This document shows, one piece after another, positions 1 through 6,400 of a stretch of DNA of 12,151 bases. Position numbers and translations under genes: made by a program. The notes below the pieces were generated by a model. It was not told the origin of the DNA. It saw only the letters and a list, made by a program, of their open reading frames with translations, and did no database searches. Source of the stretch: Lachnospiraceae bacterium (GTDB taxonomy: Bacteria > Bacillota > Clostridia > Lachnospirales > Lachnospiraceae); the NCBI GenBank assembly GCA_017463035.1, contig JAFTPY010000072.1:1-12151 (forward strand), given 5' to 3'. The first letter of the stretch is position 1, and every line of letters begins with the position of its first letter.

Positions 1-1819
1 CCCATTCGGTCGGCACATGATTAAGCAGTGCCAAACCGTTGTAATTCTTATAGGCAGAGGCTGCATAGGCAAAATGCTGAAGGGCAGACTCATACACAAT
101 GGTCTGTGCCAGACAGAAGCCGTAGGTAGCCTCGTTGTCTACCTTTACCCCCGTCGGGGTATAGTCCATGGAACCGCACAGGTTTCTGGTAAACGGATAC
201 ATCAAGCAGTTTCTCACCGTCGGATCCGTAGACCACTTATGGAACTCCTCTCCCAGTACCGCCTCGGTGGAAAGAATATTCGGATAGGTCCGGCACTCTC
301 CGCCCGGCCGGATACAACCGTGGTACAATACCATTAATTGATTCTTTGCACAGCATTCCGCAACGTTCTGCATCACCTGAAGTACAGACGGCTCATCACT
401 TTCGAAATAGTCCGTCTTCAGTCCCACAACGCCGGCTGCCTTCCACTTTGCTATCAGGCTCTCCATGGATGCCTTATCCTTTAAATCACGATAGTTTACC
501 CATACAAAAATACCGACGCCCTTGTCCTTTGCGTACTGACAAATCTCTGCCAGACGGTGTTCGAAATTTCTCCAGTCCGCATCCATACAGATGTGTTCCC
601 ATCCGTTTTCCGCAGCAAAGTCAATGTATTCGATTTGTTTATTATAATCTTTCGTAGCGGAGCCCTCGGACCACCAGTTCCATGCCACCTTTCCCGGCTT
701 GATGTAGCTCATATCCGCAAACAGTTCTTCGTCTGCCGGCGGATTCAAATCCGCAATCAATGACGTATTGATAAACTCATTCATATCCTCGGAAATCACA
801 ACGGCTCTCCACGGTGTAGTAAAGCAGTTGACGGTCTCCACGGACTTAATCTCCAAATGTCCCGGGGAATCCACCTCGCCCTTTGCTTCCTTTGCCGGGT
901 CTCTGCGCAATCCGAAGGCCCAGTTAAGGGTTACACTCCCCGCCCTTGTTTCCAGTGCACTGGTACAAAACTCTCCATTATTGTTTAAAGCCGCTGCCTC
1001 CGTAAGAAGCATCCAATACTCCCCGGTCTTCACCAACATCGGCGTACAAAGTTTCTGGGACAGTCCCCGTAACTGGCTGTAATCCCGCTTCACAAAAGTA
1101 CCCTCATAGGTACCGTTTAATCCGAATGCCCAGGAGGTACAATCCTGCTGTAATGCAATCTCCGACTTTTCATCCAATACTGTAACCGTATCGGTACTTC
1201 CCACCGTTACGTCCGTATAACGATAGCCGATACCGTCGTCGTGTACCCGTACCTCAAACCGGAAGCTTCCCTGCTCTCCTTCCAGTACAAAGGCCAACTC
1301 ATTACAAAAGTTCTCCATAACAGCGTTGTAGCCGGTAAACAGCTCATAGGTTTCTTTGATTTCTCTTGTAGCAACACTTTCTTCCTTTAGGTAAAGTCCC
1401 TTGAAAAGATTTCCCTCCTTTAATTCCATACCGATACGGGATTTCCCGATAATCGGCTGCTCTCCGTCATCTACAGAGTAATACCATACCCCTTCCGTAT
1501 CCGACCAGAACTGCACCACAGTCTTCCCGTCCGGAGAGGATACCGTCATGCCTTCTACTTCCGATACCACCACCGGTGCCTTGGTCGGCTTCGGTGTTTT
1601 GGTCGGTCTCGGCGTACTCGTTGCCTCCGGAGTCACTGTTGCTTTCGGTGCTTCGGTTACTTCCGGCATTTCCGACACTCCCGGTACTTCCGTTATATCC
1701 GGTGCCTCTGTTACTACCACATCTTCTGCAGGCTCTTTTTCCGAACATGCAACAAGCATACAGCTCATACCCACGCATACCCCAAAAAGCGCCATTGCTT
1801 TCTTAATCTTTCCTTTCAT
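1..1819 (-). CDS. GH97 family lipoprotein, putative retaining alpha-galactosidase (C-terminus outside window)
   Basis: 606 codons are present; the frame is open at base 1, so the C-terminus is missing. The start at 1819 has AGGAGG 5 nt upstream. Residues 1-25 form a lipoprotein signal peptide (KGKIKK, a hydrophobic stretch, lipobox LVAC with Cys25), so the enzyme should be anchored on the outer face of the membrane. Residues ~35-85 are a Thr/Pro/Glu/Lys-rich linker. Residues ~90-355 fit the GH97 N-terminal beta domain (VHDDGIGYRY at 192-201). Residues ~370 onward fit the (beta/alpha)8 catalytic domain (VAWNWWSEG at 378-386, CMDADW at 411-416). LKTDYFES places an Asp at 470, where retaining alpha-galactosidase-type GH97 enzymes have their nucleophile; inverting SusB-type enzymes lack it. 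TEAVLGEE (518-525) probably holds the acid/base Glu. The family call is firm; galactose specificity is inferred from Asp470. GH97 is best known from Bacteroidota, so this host is less usual. Confidence 0.85.
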   Translation of the reverse strand, partial: MKGKIKKAMALFGVCVGMSCMLVACSEKEPAEDVVVTEAPDITEVPGVSEMPEVTEAPKATVTPEATSTPRPTKTPKPTKAPVVVSEVEGMTVSSPDGKTVVQFWSDTEGVWYYSVDDGEQPIIGKSRIGMELKEGNLFKGLYLKEESVATREIKETYELFTGYNAVMENFCNELAFVLEGEQGSFRFEVRVHDDGIGYRYTDVTVGSTDTVTVLDEKSEIALQQDCTSWAFGLNGTYEGTFVKRDYSQLRGLSQKLCTPMLVKTGEYWMLLTEAAALNNNGEFCTSALETRAGSVTLNWAFGLRRDPAKEAKGEVDSPGHLEIKSVETVNCFTTPWRAVVISEDMNEFINTSLIADLNPPADEELFADMSYIKPGKVAWNWWSEGSATKDYNKQIEYIDFAAENGWEHICMDADWRNFEHRLAEICQYAKDKGVGIFVWVNYRDLKDKASMESLIAKWKAAGVVGLKTDYFESDEPSVLQVMQNVAECCAKNQLMVLYHGCIRPGGECRTYPNILSTEAVLGEEFHKWSTDPTVRNCLMYPFTRNLCGSMDYTPTGVKVDNEATYGFCLAQTIVYESALQHFAYAASAYKNYNGLALLNHVPTEW

Positions 1820-1889
1820 ACCTGCCTCCTGTTTCTTCTTCACCGCAAGGACCGCCCCAAACAGTTTCCTTGGGTTATTTTACAGAAAA

Positions 1890-1919
1890 ATCATACCAAA
1901 AAACTTGACCTTCCCACAA
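1890..1919 (-). promoter_or_regulatory. Possible promoter of the GH97 gene
   Basis: On the minus strand TTGTGG (1919-1914) lies 18 bp before TATGAT (1895-1890), about 70 bp upstream of the start codon. The -10 is good and the -35 weak, which would fit an activated promoter. A perfect 9-bp inverted repeat lies immediately upstream (1922-1971). Confidence 0.4.
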
Positions 1920-1921
1920 TA

Positions 1922-1971
1922 GACAAATGTCGCCATTTTACGGCCACATTTTCACCCATACAACATTTGTC
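1922..1971. promoter_or_regulatory. Inverted repeat upstream of the GH97 promoter, candidate operator
   Basis: GACAAATGT (1922-1930) and ACATTTGTC (1963-1971) are exact reverse complements with centres 41 bp apart, close to four helical turns. The pair sits directly upstream of the possible -35 of the GH97 gene. Position and spacing suit a dimeric or looping activator of a sugar-utilisation gene, but no regulator in the window can be assigned to it. Confidence 0.4.
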
Positions 1972-2039
1972 CATAACAAAACAAAATATTCATCCCGCAG
2001 TCTCTCACATCCGGAACAAGTACTTGCAATATCTTTCCA

Positions 2040-2081
2040 TAAAGCAAAGAAGACTTCCGCAGAACAAAGCCCGCAGAAGTC
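2040..2081 (-). terminator. Intrinsic terminator of the GH43 gene
   Basis: On the minus strand GACTTCTGCGG (2081-2071), an 8-nt loop and CTGCGGAAGTC (2062-2052) form an 11-bp stem with two G-U pairs. It is followed by the T-rich tail TTCTTTGCTTT. The stem starts 33 nt after the GH43 stop codon, so GH43 and GH97 are separate transcription units. Confidence 0.75.
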
Positions 2082-2113
2082 CATTCTTCCCACAACAATA
2101 TTGTGTCATCGTA

Positions 2114-3043
2114 CTATTCGATTGTCTTTACACCGTCACACTTTGCAATAGTATCAATGGAGCCGTCCTCGTTATAGGTAAACTCTGCCACGCAAACGGA
2201 ACGATGGAACAGGCTGCCTCCCGGAAGCTCACCGGTATGATAGAACAAATAAGAATGTCCCTTAAAATCACATACACCCGGATGATTGGTAAATACACCA
2301 CCCTCTTCCGTCATCAATACGCCGCCGTACTTCCACGGACCGGTCGGAGAGGTAGAGGTAGAGTAGGCCAGATGCTCGTCCTTCTTATCCAGACCGAAGG
2401 CAGCATATACCATGTAGTACAGGCCGTTTCTCTTATAAAACCACGGTCCCTCCGCGTAGGTGGTACCTGTCATGTGGCTGCCTTTCGCAAAGGACTCCTC
2501 GGTCATCGGAATCTTTACAACGCCCACTTCCTTATTGTAGGAAATCATATCCTCGTTTAACAACACATAGCGAAGCTCCGGATTACCGAAGTACAAATAC
2601 GCCTGACCGTCATCGTCAATAAACACTGTCGGATCAATATCATTCCAATCACCTTCATCCACCAGCGGATATCCCAAATCCTTAAACGGTCCCGTCGGGC
2701 TGTCGGACACACCTACCGCAATGGCCATACCGCCGTCCTTTTTATGTACCGGGCAATAAAGATAAAACTTGCCGTTACGCTCCACCGCCTGCGGTGCCCA
2801 TGCTCTGTCATCGGCCCAGCTGATATCGTCCAAAGAGAAAATCGGACCGTGTTGTTCCCAATTCACCATGTCCTTCGTGGTGAAACAATACCAGTCCACC
2901 ATGGTATAAAAATCATTCACCAACACATCCTCATCATGGGTCGTATACAGATACAGAGTATCTCCGTGCACCATCGGTGCCGGGTCTGCGGTGTAAATCG
3001 ATGTAATAATCGGATTTTTACAAAAAAGTTTCTTTTCTTCCAT
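2114..3043 (-). CDS. GH43 family glycoside hydrolase (arabinofuranosidase/xylosidase type)
   Basis: 309 aa, a usual length for a single-domain five-bladed beta-propeller GH43. The three catalytic carboxylates are recognisable: general base Asp20 in TADPAP, pKa-modulating Asp137 in WNDIDPTVFIDDDG, and general acid Glu198 in YAEGPWFYKRNG. There is no signal peptide, so it should act in the cytoplasm on imported oligosaccharides. The start at 3043 is chosen because GGAGG ends 6 nt before it; an in-frame ATG at 3067 would add 8 residues but has no such site. It has its own promoter and terminator, so it is probably monocistronic. GH43 covers beta-xylosidase, alpha-L-arabinofuranosidase, arabinanase and exo-galactanase activities; the exact substrate cannot be read from the sequence by eye. 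Confidence 0.88.
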   Translation of the reverse strand: MEEKKLFCKNPIITSIYTADPAPMVHGDTLYLYTTHDEDVLVNDFYTMVDWYCFTTKDMVNWEQHGPIFSLDDISWADDRAWAPQAVERNGKFYLYCPVHKKDGGMAIAVGVSDSPTGPFKDLGYPLVDEGDWNDIDPTVFIDDDGQAYLYFGNPELRYVLLNEDMISYNKEVGVVKIPMTEESFAKGSHMTGTTYAEGPWFYKRNGLYYMVYAAFGLDKKDEHLAYSTSTSPTGPWKYGGVLMTEEGGVFTNHPGVCDFKGHSYLFYHTGELPGGSLFHRSVCVAEFTYNEDGSIDTIAKCDGVKTIE

Positions 3044-3074
3044 AACGCGCCTCCGTAATAAATTCACTGCTTTC

Positions 3075-3102
3075 AGTATAACAATTTTACAATTTATCGC
3101 AA
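3075..3102 (-). promoter_or_regulatory. Promoter of the GH43 gene
   Basis: TTGCGA (3102-3097), a 16-bp spacer and TATACT (3080-3075) on the minus strand. The -10 lies about 30 bp upstream of the GH43 start, within the short gap after the AIM24 gene. Confidence 0.6.
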
Positions 3103-3120
3103 GTGCTTTTAGGTCATTCT

Positions 3121-3798
3121 CTAATTTCCCGTCGGGATATACGGCCTTATAGCCCCTGCCACCTTGTTAATCGGCATGGTCTGAATCCAAACCTTACCCG
3201 GTCCGGAGACTACCGTGTTAAAGAACCCTTCGCCGCCAAGCAGCTTGTTCTTAAGACCGGCCACCTGTTGAATTTCCATCTTACAGGAAGCCTCCATAGC
3301 TGCCAGATATCCGGTATCCAGCACCATGCTCTGACCGGCGGCCAGATCATATTCGAGCACCGCACCGTCAAACTCCACAAACGCAACACCGTATCCGGAA
3401 AGCTTCTGCATAATAAAGCCTTCTCCTCCGAAGAATCCGGCGCCCAGCTTTTTCTGGATATGTACACTTAATTCCACCGTTTTCTCGGAAGCCAAAAAGC
3501 CGGATTTCTGCACAATCATTTCCTTGCCCGGTGCAATCTCAAACGGCACAATAGAGCCCGGAAAGCTGGACGCAAAGGCAATCATTCCTTCTCCGCCCTT
3601 TGCGGTATAAAAATTTTGGAAAATGGACTCCCCGGAAAACATTCTGCCCAGCGCCTTCCCGAATCCGCCTGCATTGGTTTCCATTTCCATGTTCGGAGAC
3701 ATCCAGCTCATGGAGCCGTTCTCCGTAATCATCGTTTCCCCCGCCTCCAAGTGACAAATTGCCACCGGGAGGTTGCCTCCCTTAATTTCGTACTTCAT
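3121..3798 (-). CDS. AIM24 / TIGR00266 family protein
   Basis: 225 aa, usual length for the bacterial AIM24 (TIGR00266) family. The family signature is clear near the C-terminus: LLGGEGFFNTVVSGPG followed by KVWIQTMP (187-209). GGEG occurs three times (68-71, 124-127, 188-191), each in a similar glycine-rich beta context, fitting the family's repeated beta-sandwich architecture. No signal peptide or membrane segment is visible, so it is probably cytoplasmic. The start at 3798 has GGAGG 6 nt upstream. The molecular function of bacterial AIM24 proteins is not well established; the mitochondrial namesake affects inner-membrane organisation. The gene stands alone between the patatin and GH43 genes. 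No clear terminator follows it, so readthrough into GH43 is possible in addition to the GH43 promoter. Confidence 0.88.
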   Translation of the reverse strand: MKYEIKGGNLPVAICHLEAGETMITENGSMSWMSPNMEMETNAGGFGKALGRMFSGESIFQNFYTAKGGEGMIAFASSFPGSIVPFEIAPGKEMIVQKSGFLASEKTVELSVHIQKKLGAGFFGGEGFIMQKLSGYGVAFVEFDGAVLEYDLAAGQSMVLDTGYLAAMEASCKMEIQQVAGLKNKLLGGEGFFNTVVSGPGKVWIQTMPINKVAGAIRPYIPTGN

Positions 3799-3854
3799 TT
3801 TATTCCTCCGTTTCCCCTAAAAGGTTTTTAATAGTGTATTCCTACACATTTCTT

Positions 3855-3883
3855 ATTATAGCTTATATCAAGAATTTTTACCA
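3855..3883 (-). promoter_or_regulatory. Probable promoter of the AIM24 gene
   Basis: A consensus -10 TATAAT (3860-3855) lies 57 bp upstream of the start codon. The best -35 at 17-bp spacing is the poor TGGTAA (3883-3878). Confidence 0.45.
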
Positions 3884-3940
3884 GCGTTTTCGAACAGATA
3901 CAAAATAAATCTCAACAGGCATCTCTTACAATACACCGTT

Positions 3941-4831
3941 TCAATCGCTTCCCTTCCGGCACACTTCATCTGCTTCCAACCAATCCTTTAGTTTCTGCAA
4001 GCAGGCAAATCCATCCGCACGTCCTCTTTCATAAGCACGTTCTATCTTTTCTGCGTCGTGGCTCATTCTTCCGATTTCCAGAGGCTTCTCCGGGCGGATT
4101 ACAAAAACTTTTCCCTGTTGCTCCAATTGCCGTATCTCTTCTATCGTCTTATTGTACACCTCTGCACGACGTTCCAGTGTTTTTGTAAACTCCGGATATT
4201 TCTTATAAAACAAGCGAACCAGCTTTTTGTTCTCCGGCTTTTTGCGATACTCAGCCGGTCTGGTCAATATAACAACATTCTTTTCGTATCCCATTTCCGT
4301 AAATGTCCGAACCGGTATACTATCGCTACATCCGCCGTCAAGCAACTTCATTCCGCCAATCTCTACAATACGGGACACGTAAGGCATGGAAGCCGACGCA
4401 CGCAGATAGTCAATTTCCTCCACCATATCATTGATTTTGATATATTCGGCTTCTCCGGTTTCCACATCGGTGCAGGTTACATAAAATTCTGTCTTCGATT
4501 GCTTAAAGGCTTCGTTATCATATACGTCCAATTGCTCCGGTAACGTATGATAACAAAACTCGTTTCCCACCAGATCACCGGTAGTCACAAGACTGTAAAA
4601 GCTCATATAACGCTTATCCTTACAATACTTTTTATTATAGCGGATGGTTCTTCCCTTCTGCCCGGAAATATAAGAACACCCTGTAATCGCACCCATGGAA
4701 ACACCGATTACTCCGTCAAAGGTAATATCATGCTCTAAAAACACATCTAAAACGCCTGCGGTGTACATTCCACGCATGGCACCGCCTTCTAAAACTAATC
4801 CGGTCTTCTTCATCCGCAATCCCATATCCAC
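3941..4831 (-). CDS. Patatin-like phospholipase (RssA-type serine hydrolase)
   Basis: 296 aa from the chosen start. The patatin elements are complete: oxyanion-hole loop GGAMRG (16-21), nucleophile elbow GVSMG with Ser45, and the dyad Asp165 in LLDGG. No transmembrane segment or signal peptide is seen, so it is likely a cytosolic or membrane-surface lipid acyl hydrolase; the lipid substrate is unknown. The start is taken as GTG at 4831 because GGAGG (4842-4838) lies exactly 6 nt upstream. The in-frame ATGs at 4825 and 4813 are 12 and 24 nt from that site, and the ATG at 4897 has no ribosome binding site and would overlap the leader region. The C-terminal ~80 residues are charged and helical, as in Firmicutes members of the family. 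The leader contains an intrinsic terminator, so expression may be attenuated. Confidence 0.85.
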   Translation of the reverse strand: MDMGLRMKKTGLVLEGGAMRGMYTAGVLDVFLEHDITFDGVIGVSMGAITGCSYISGQKGRTIRYNKKYCKDKRYMSFYSLVTTGDLVGNEFCYHTLPEQLDVYDNEAFKQSKTEFYVTCTDVETGEAEYIKINDMVEEIDYLRASASMPYVSRIVEIGGMKLLDGGCSDSIPVRTFTEMGYEKNVVILTRPAEYRKKPENKKLVRLFYKKYPEFTKTLERRAEVYNKTIEEIRQLEQQGKVFVIRPEKPLEIGRMSHDAEKIERAYERGRADGFACLQKLKDWLEADEVCRKGSD

Positions 4832-4899
4832 TCTCTTCCTCCGATCAAAATATCCGGTCACAATGCCCTTCTCCGGGCATGTTCCCTGCAATATCATTC

Positions 4900-4935
4900 A
4901 ATCACATAAAAGGCAGAGGCCCAGCTGCCTCTGCC
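4900..4935 (-). terminator. Intrinsic terminator inside the patatin leader
   Basis: GGCAGAGGC (4935-4927), a 6-nt loop and GCCTCTGCC (4920-4912) form a perfect GC-rich 9-bp stem, then TTTTATGTGATT. It lies downstream of the promoter at 5008-4979 and about 80 bp before the patatin GTG. It could end the XRE regulator transcript, attenuate patatin, or end a short RNA. Confidence 0.75.
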
Positions 4936-4953
4936 GTCTGTTCGCTTGCTTCC

Positions 4954-4969
4954 GGGTGAATCCTCACCC
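4954..4969 (-). promoter_or_regulatory. Small leader hairpin upstream of the patatin terminator
   Basis: On the minus strand GGGTGA, loop GGAT, TCACCC: a perfect 6-bp stem at the very 5' end of the predicted patatin leader RNA. Together with the terminator hairpin it makes a compact two-hairpin RNA of about 70 nt. Confidence 0.45.
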
Positions 4970-4978
4970 TCAACAAAC

Positions 4979-5008
4979 AGTATACTATCCGAAGGATATG
5001 TCCGTCAA
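4979..5008 (-). promoter_or_regulatory. Promoter of the patatin leader, with a palindromic spacer
   Basis: TTGACG (5008-5003), an 18-bp spacer and TATACT (4984-4979). The spacer is almost exactly centred on the perfect palindrome TATCC-TTC-GGATA (4998-4986), a natural place for an operator. The predicted transcription start is near 4972. Confidence 0.65.
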
Positions 5009-5072
5009 CCGGTTTTATTTCCTTAAATAGTTTTCTCCCGTAATTTTCCCTTCCCCTAACAAAGTATATTTC

Positions 5073-6098
5073 TTACAGAATATAAATCTTTTCTTTGAAT
5101 TCCTTCTCTACCGCAAGATACTCCTCCTCGGAGAATACATGATTCGCCTTGAGTCCCGCAAGATAGGTATCACAAAGTTCCTTCGCTTTTTCTTCCTCGC
5201 CGGCTCTTAAGTATGCACTCATTTTGCTGAATGTGAACTTTTTCAAAACCCACGGGAACGTCTCAGTCGTATACTCCGGCTTTTTCGCGTAGGCATTCAG
5301 TACACCTTCACACCAATCGCAAATCTCCAACGCCTCTTCCAACGTACCGAAGTAGCAATAATGGGTGGTCATAGTATTTACCTGATGAACAATGACATCA
5401 AATAAAAGTCTGCCAAACTCCACCGCACTGTCCTTCATGGCATCAAAACCTTTCTCAAAGAAGGTAAGCGGCATCATCATCTCCTCGCGGATGCAATGTC
5501 CTTCCAATGCCGGAAGTACATTCACATGCTCTCTGGCATTGTCGAAATCCTTTCTGTGAATGTAAATCCAAGCCAATGCATAATGCGCCTTGTTGATTTG
5601 CTTGGTGTTGTTGCAATAACGGATAATATTGATTCCCTTCCGGATACCGTCGTCAAGAATCGCGTTCGCCCGCTCCGGCTCACTATCCAGCAGATGCTCC
5701 ATATCGATGTAATAGCTCAATCCGGCCACCTGCTGTACATACTTTAACACAATGTCAAAGTTCATCGGATTCTTATTGGCTTCCTCTGCCAAATACTCGC
5801 ACACCGCAAGGGCGCTTTTGCCCGGATGTTCCACATCCTCTAATTCCTTCATTTTTGCAAACACCTGCTCCGTAATTCTGTCATCCCTGCTCTGCACATG
5901 ATAGCCGAGCAGCGCGTCCGTCGTAATATTTAACGCCTGGGCAATCGGTACAATCATGGAAACATCCGGAAGCCCCGCCTCCGACTCCCAACGGCTGACC
6001 GCCTGTGGCGTTACGCCAAGCATTCCCGCCAGTTCTTCCTGGGTAAAGCCCTTATTTTTTCTGAATGTCTTAATATTCGCACCTAAATGATTCTTCAT
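5073..6098 (-). CDS. XRE-family transcriptional regulator with long helical (TPR-like) C-terminal domain
   Basis: 341 aa. Residues ~5-65 are a classic Cro/CI-type helix-turn-helix (IKTFRKNKGFTQEELAGMLG, then VTPQAVSRWESEAGLPD). Residues ~75-341 are wholly alpha-helical in character, with repeated aromatic/alanine helix pairs (HYALAWIYIHRKDFDNA, SAYLRAGEEEKAKELCDTYL) resembling TPR units. This layout is common in Firmicutes regulators whose C-terminal domain senses a peptide or partner protein; no ligand can be named. AAGGAG lies 8 nt before the ATG. The leader carries the 17-bp palindrome at 6137-6153, a good candidate for autoregulation. Neighbouring genes are the patatin gene downstream and GH36 upstream, with no overlap, so its targets are not obvious from context. 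Confidence 0.85.
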   Translation of the reverse strand: MKNHLGANIKTFRKNKGFTQEELAGMLGVTPQAVSRWESEAGLPDVSMIVPIAQALNITTDALLGYHVQSRDDRITEQVFAKMKELEDVEHPGKSALAVCEYLAEEANKNPMNFDIVLKYVQQVAGLSYYIDMEHLLDSEPERANAILDDGIRKGINIIRYCNNTKQINKAHYALAWIYIHRKDFDNAREHVNVLPALEGHCIREEMMMPLTFFEKGFDAMKDSAVEFGRLLFDVIVHQVNTMTTHYCYFGTLEEALEICDWCEGVLNAYAKKPEYTTETFPWVLKKFTFSKMSAYLRAGEEEKAKELCDTYLAGLKANHVFSEEEYLAVEKEFKEKIYIL

Positions 6099-6136
6099 GG
6101 TAGATTCTCCTTGTCTGTTTGATTAATTATTTGACC

Positions 6137-6153
6137 TTGAAACGCTATTTCAA
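6137..6153. promoter_or_regulatory. Palindrome in the XRE gene leader, candidate autoregulatory operator
   Basis: TTGAAA-N5-TTTCAA is a perfect 6-bp inverted repeat, about 25-40 nt downstream of the predicted transcription start. It resembles but does not fit a catabolite-responsive element, as it is one base too long. Binding here would block elongation, as in self-repressing XRE proteins. A second short repeat, GTATA-N9-TATAC (6185-6203), overlaps the promoter itself. Confidence 0.45.
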
Positions 6154-6183
6154 AAATAAACTGCAGATTTATTTTGTGATTTT

Positions 6184-6212
6184 AGTATAACGTCTCCATA
6201 TACAAAAATCAA
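6184..6212 (-). promoter_or_regulatory. Promoter of the XRE regulator
   Basis: TTGATT (6212-6207), a 17-bp spacer and TATACT (6189-6184), giving a leader of about 80 nt before the start codon at 6098. Confidence 0.65.
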
Positions 6213-6400
6213 ACAATGGAGAATTGTGAAAAAAACAATCCCTCCTCATTCTCTCCAAAAACACCGACGCTCGCTGCCAAACCGGGCGCAAATTGTTTTA
6301 GAACTACCGAATTTACTTTTTGCAAGAATGATTTCCGCACTGTCATCCCCGGTCTGCTCTCTGTACTCGGAATCTCTCTTATTTTTCTCCCTGATAACTA

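Larger units (their letters stand above)
6099..6400. other. 302-bp gap between the GH36 and XRE genes
   Basis: The XRE-proximal part holds the XRE promoter (6184-6212) and a leader palindrome (6137-6153). The rest, about 6215-6400, has no recognised gene. A 45-codon minus-strand frame there has no adequate ribosome binding site, and no GC-rich terminator hairpin was found after the GH36 stop. Confidence 0.5.

Noticed and set aside
1967..2560. 197-codon plus-strand ORF overlapping the GH43 3' end
   Set aside because: It runs through the GH43 terminator and coding region in antisense and has no ribosome binding site or domain.
4936..4972. Possible third copy of the A/B leader element in the patatin leader (GGTGA...CCC...AGCGA)
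   Set aside because: Needs a gap and matches at only about half the positions, and the hairpin architecture differs; chance similarity of GC-rich leaders is likely.
6137..6153. Catabolite-responsive element upstream of the XRE gene
   Set aside because: The palindrome has an odd 5-base centre and is one base longer than a cre site, so CcpA binding is not supported.
6224..6361. 45-codon minus-strand frame between the GH36 and XRE genes
   Set aside because: No proper ribosome binding site, no recognisable domain, and it runs up to the XRE promoter.
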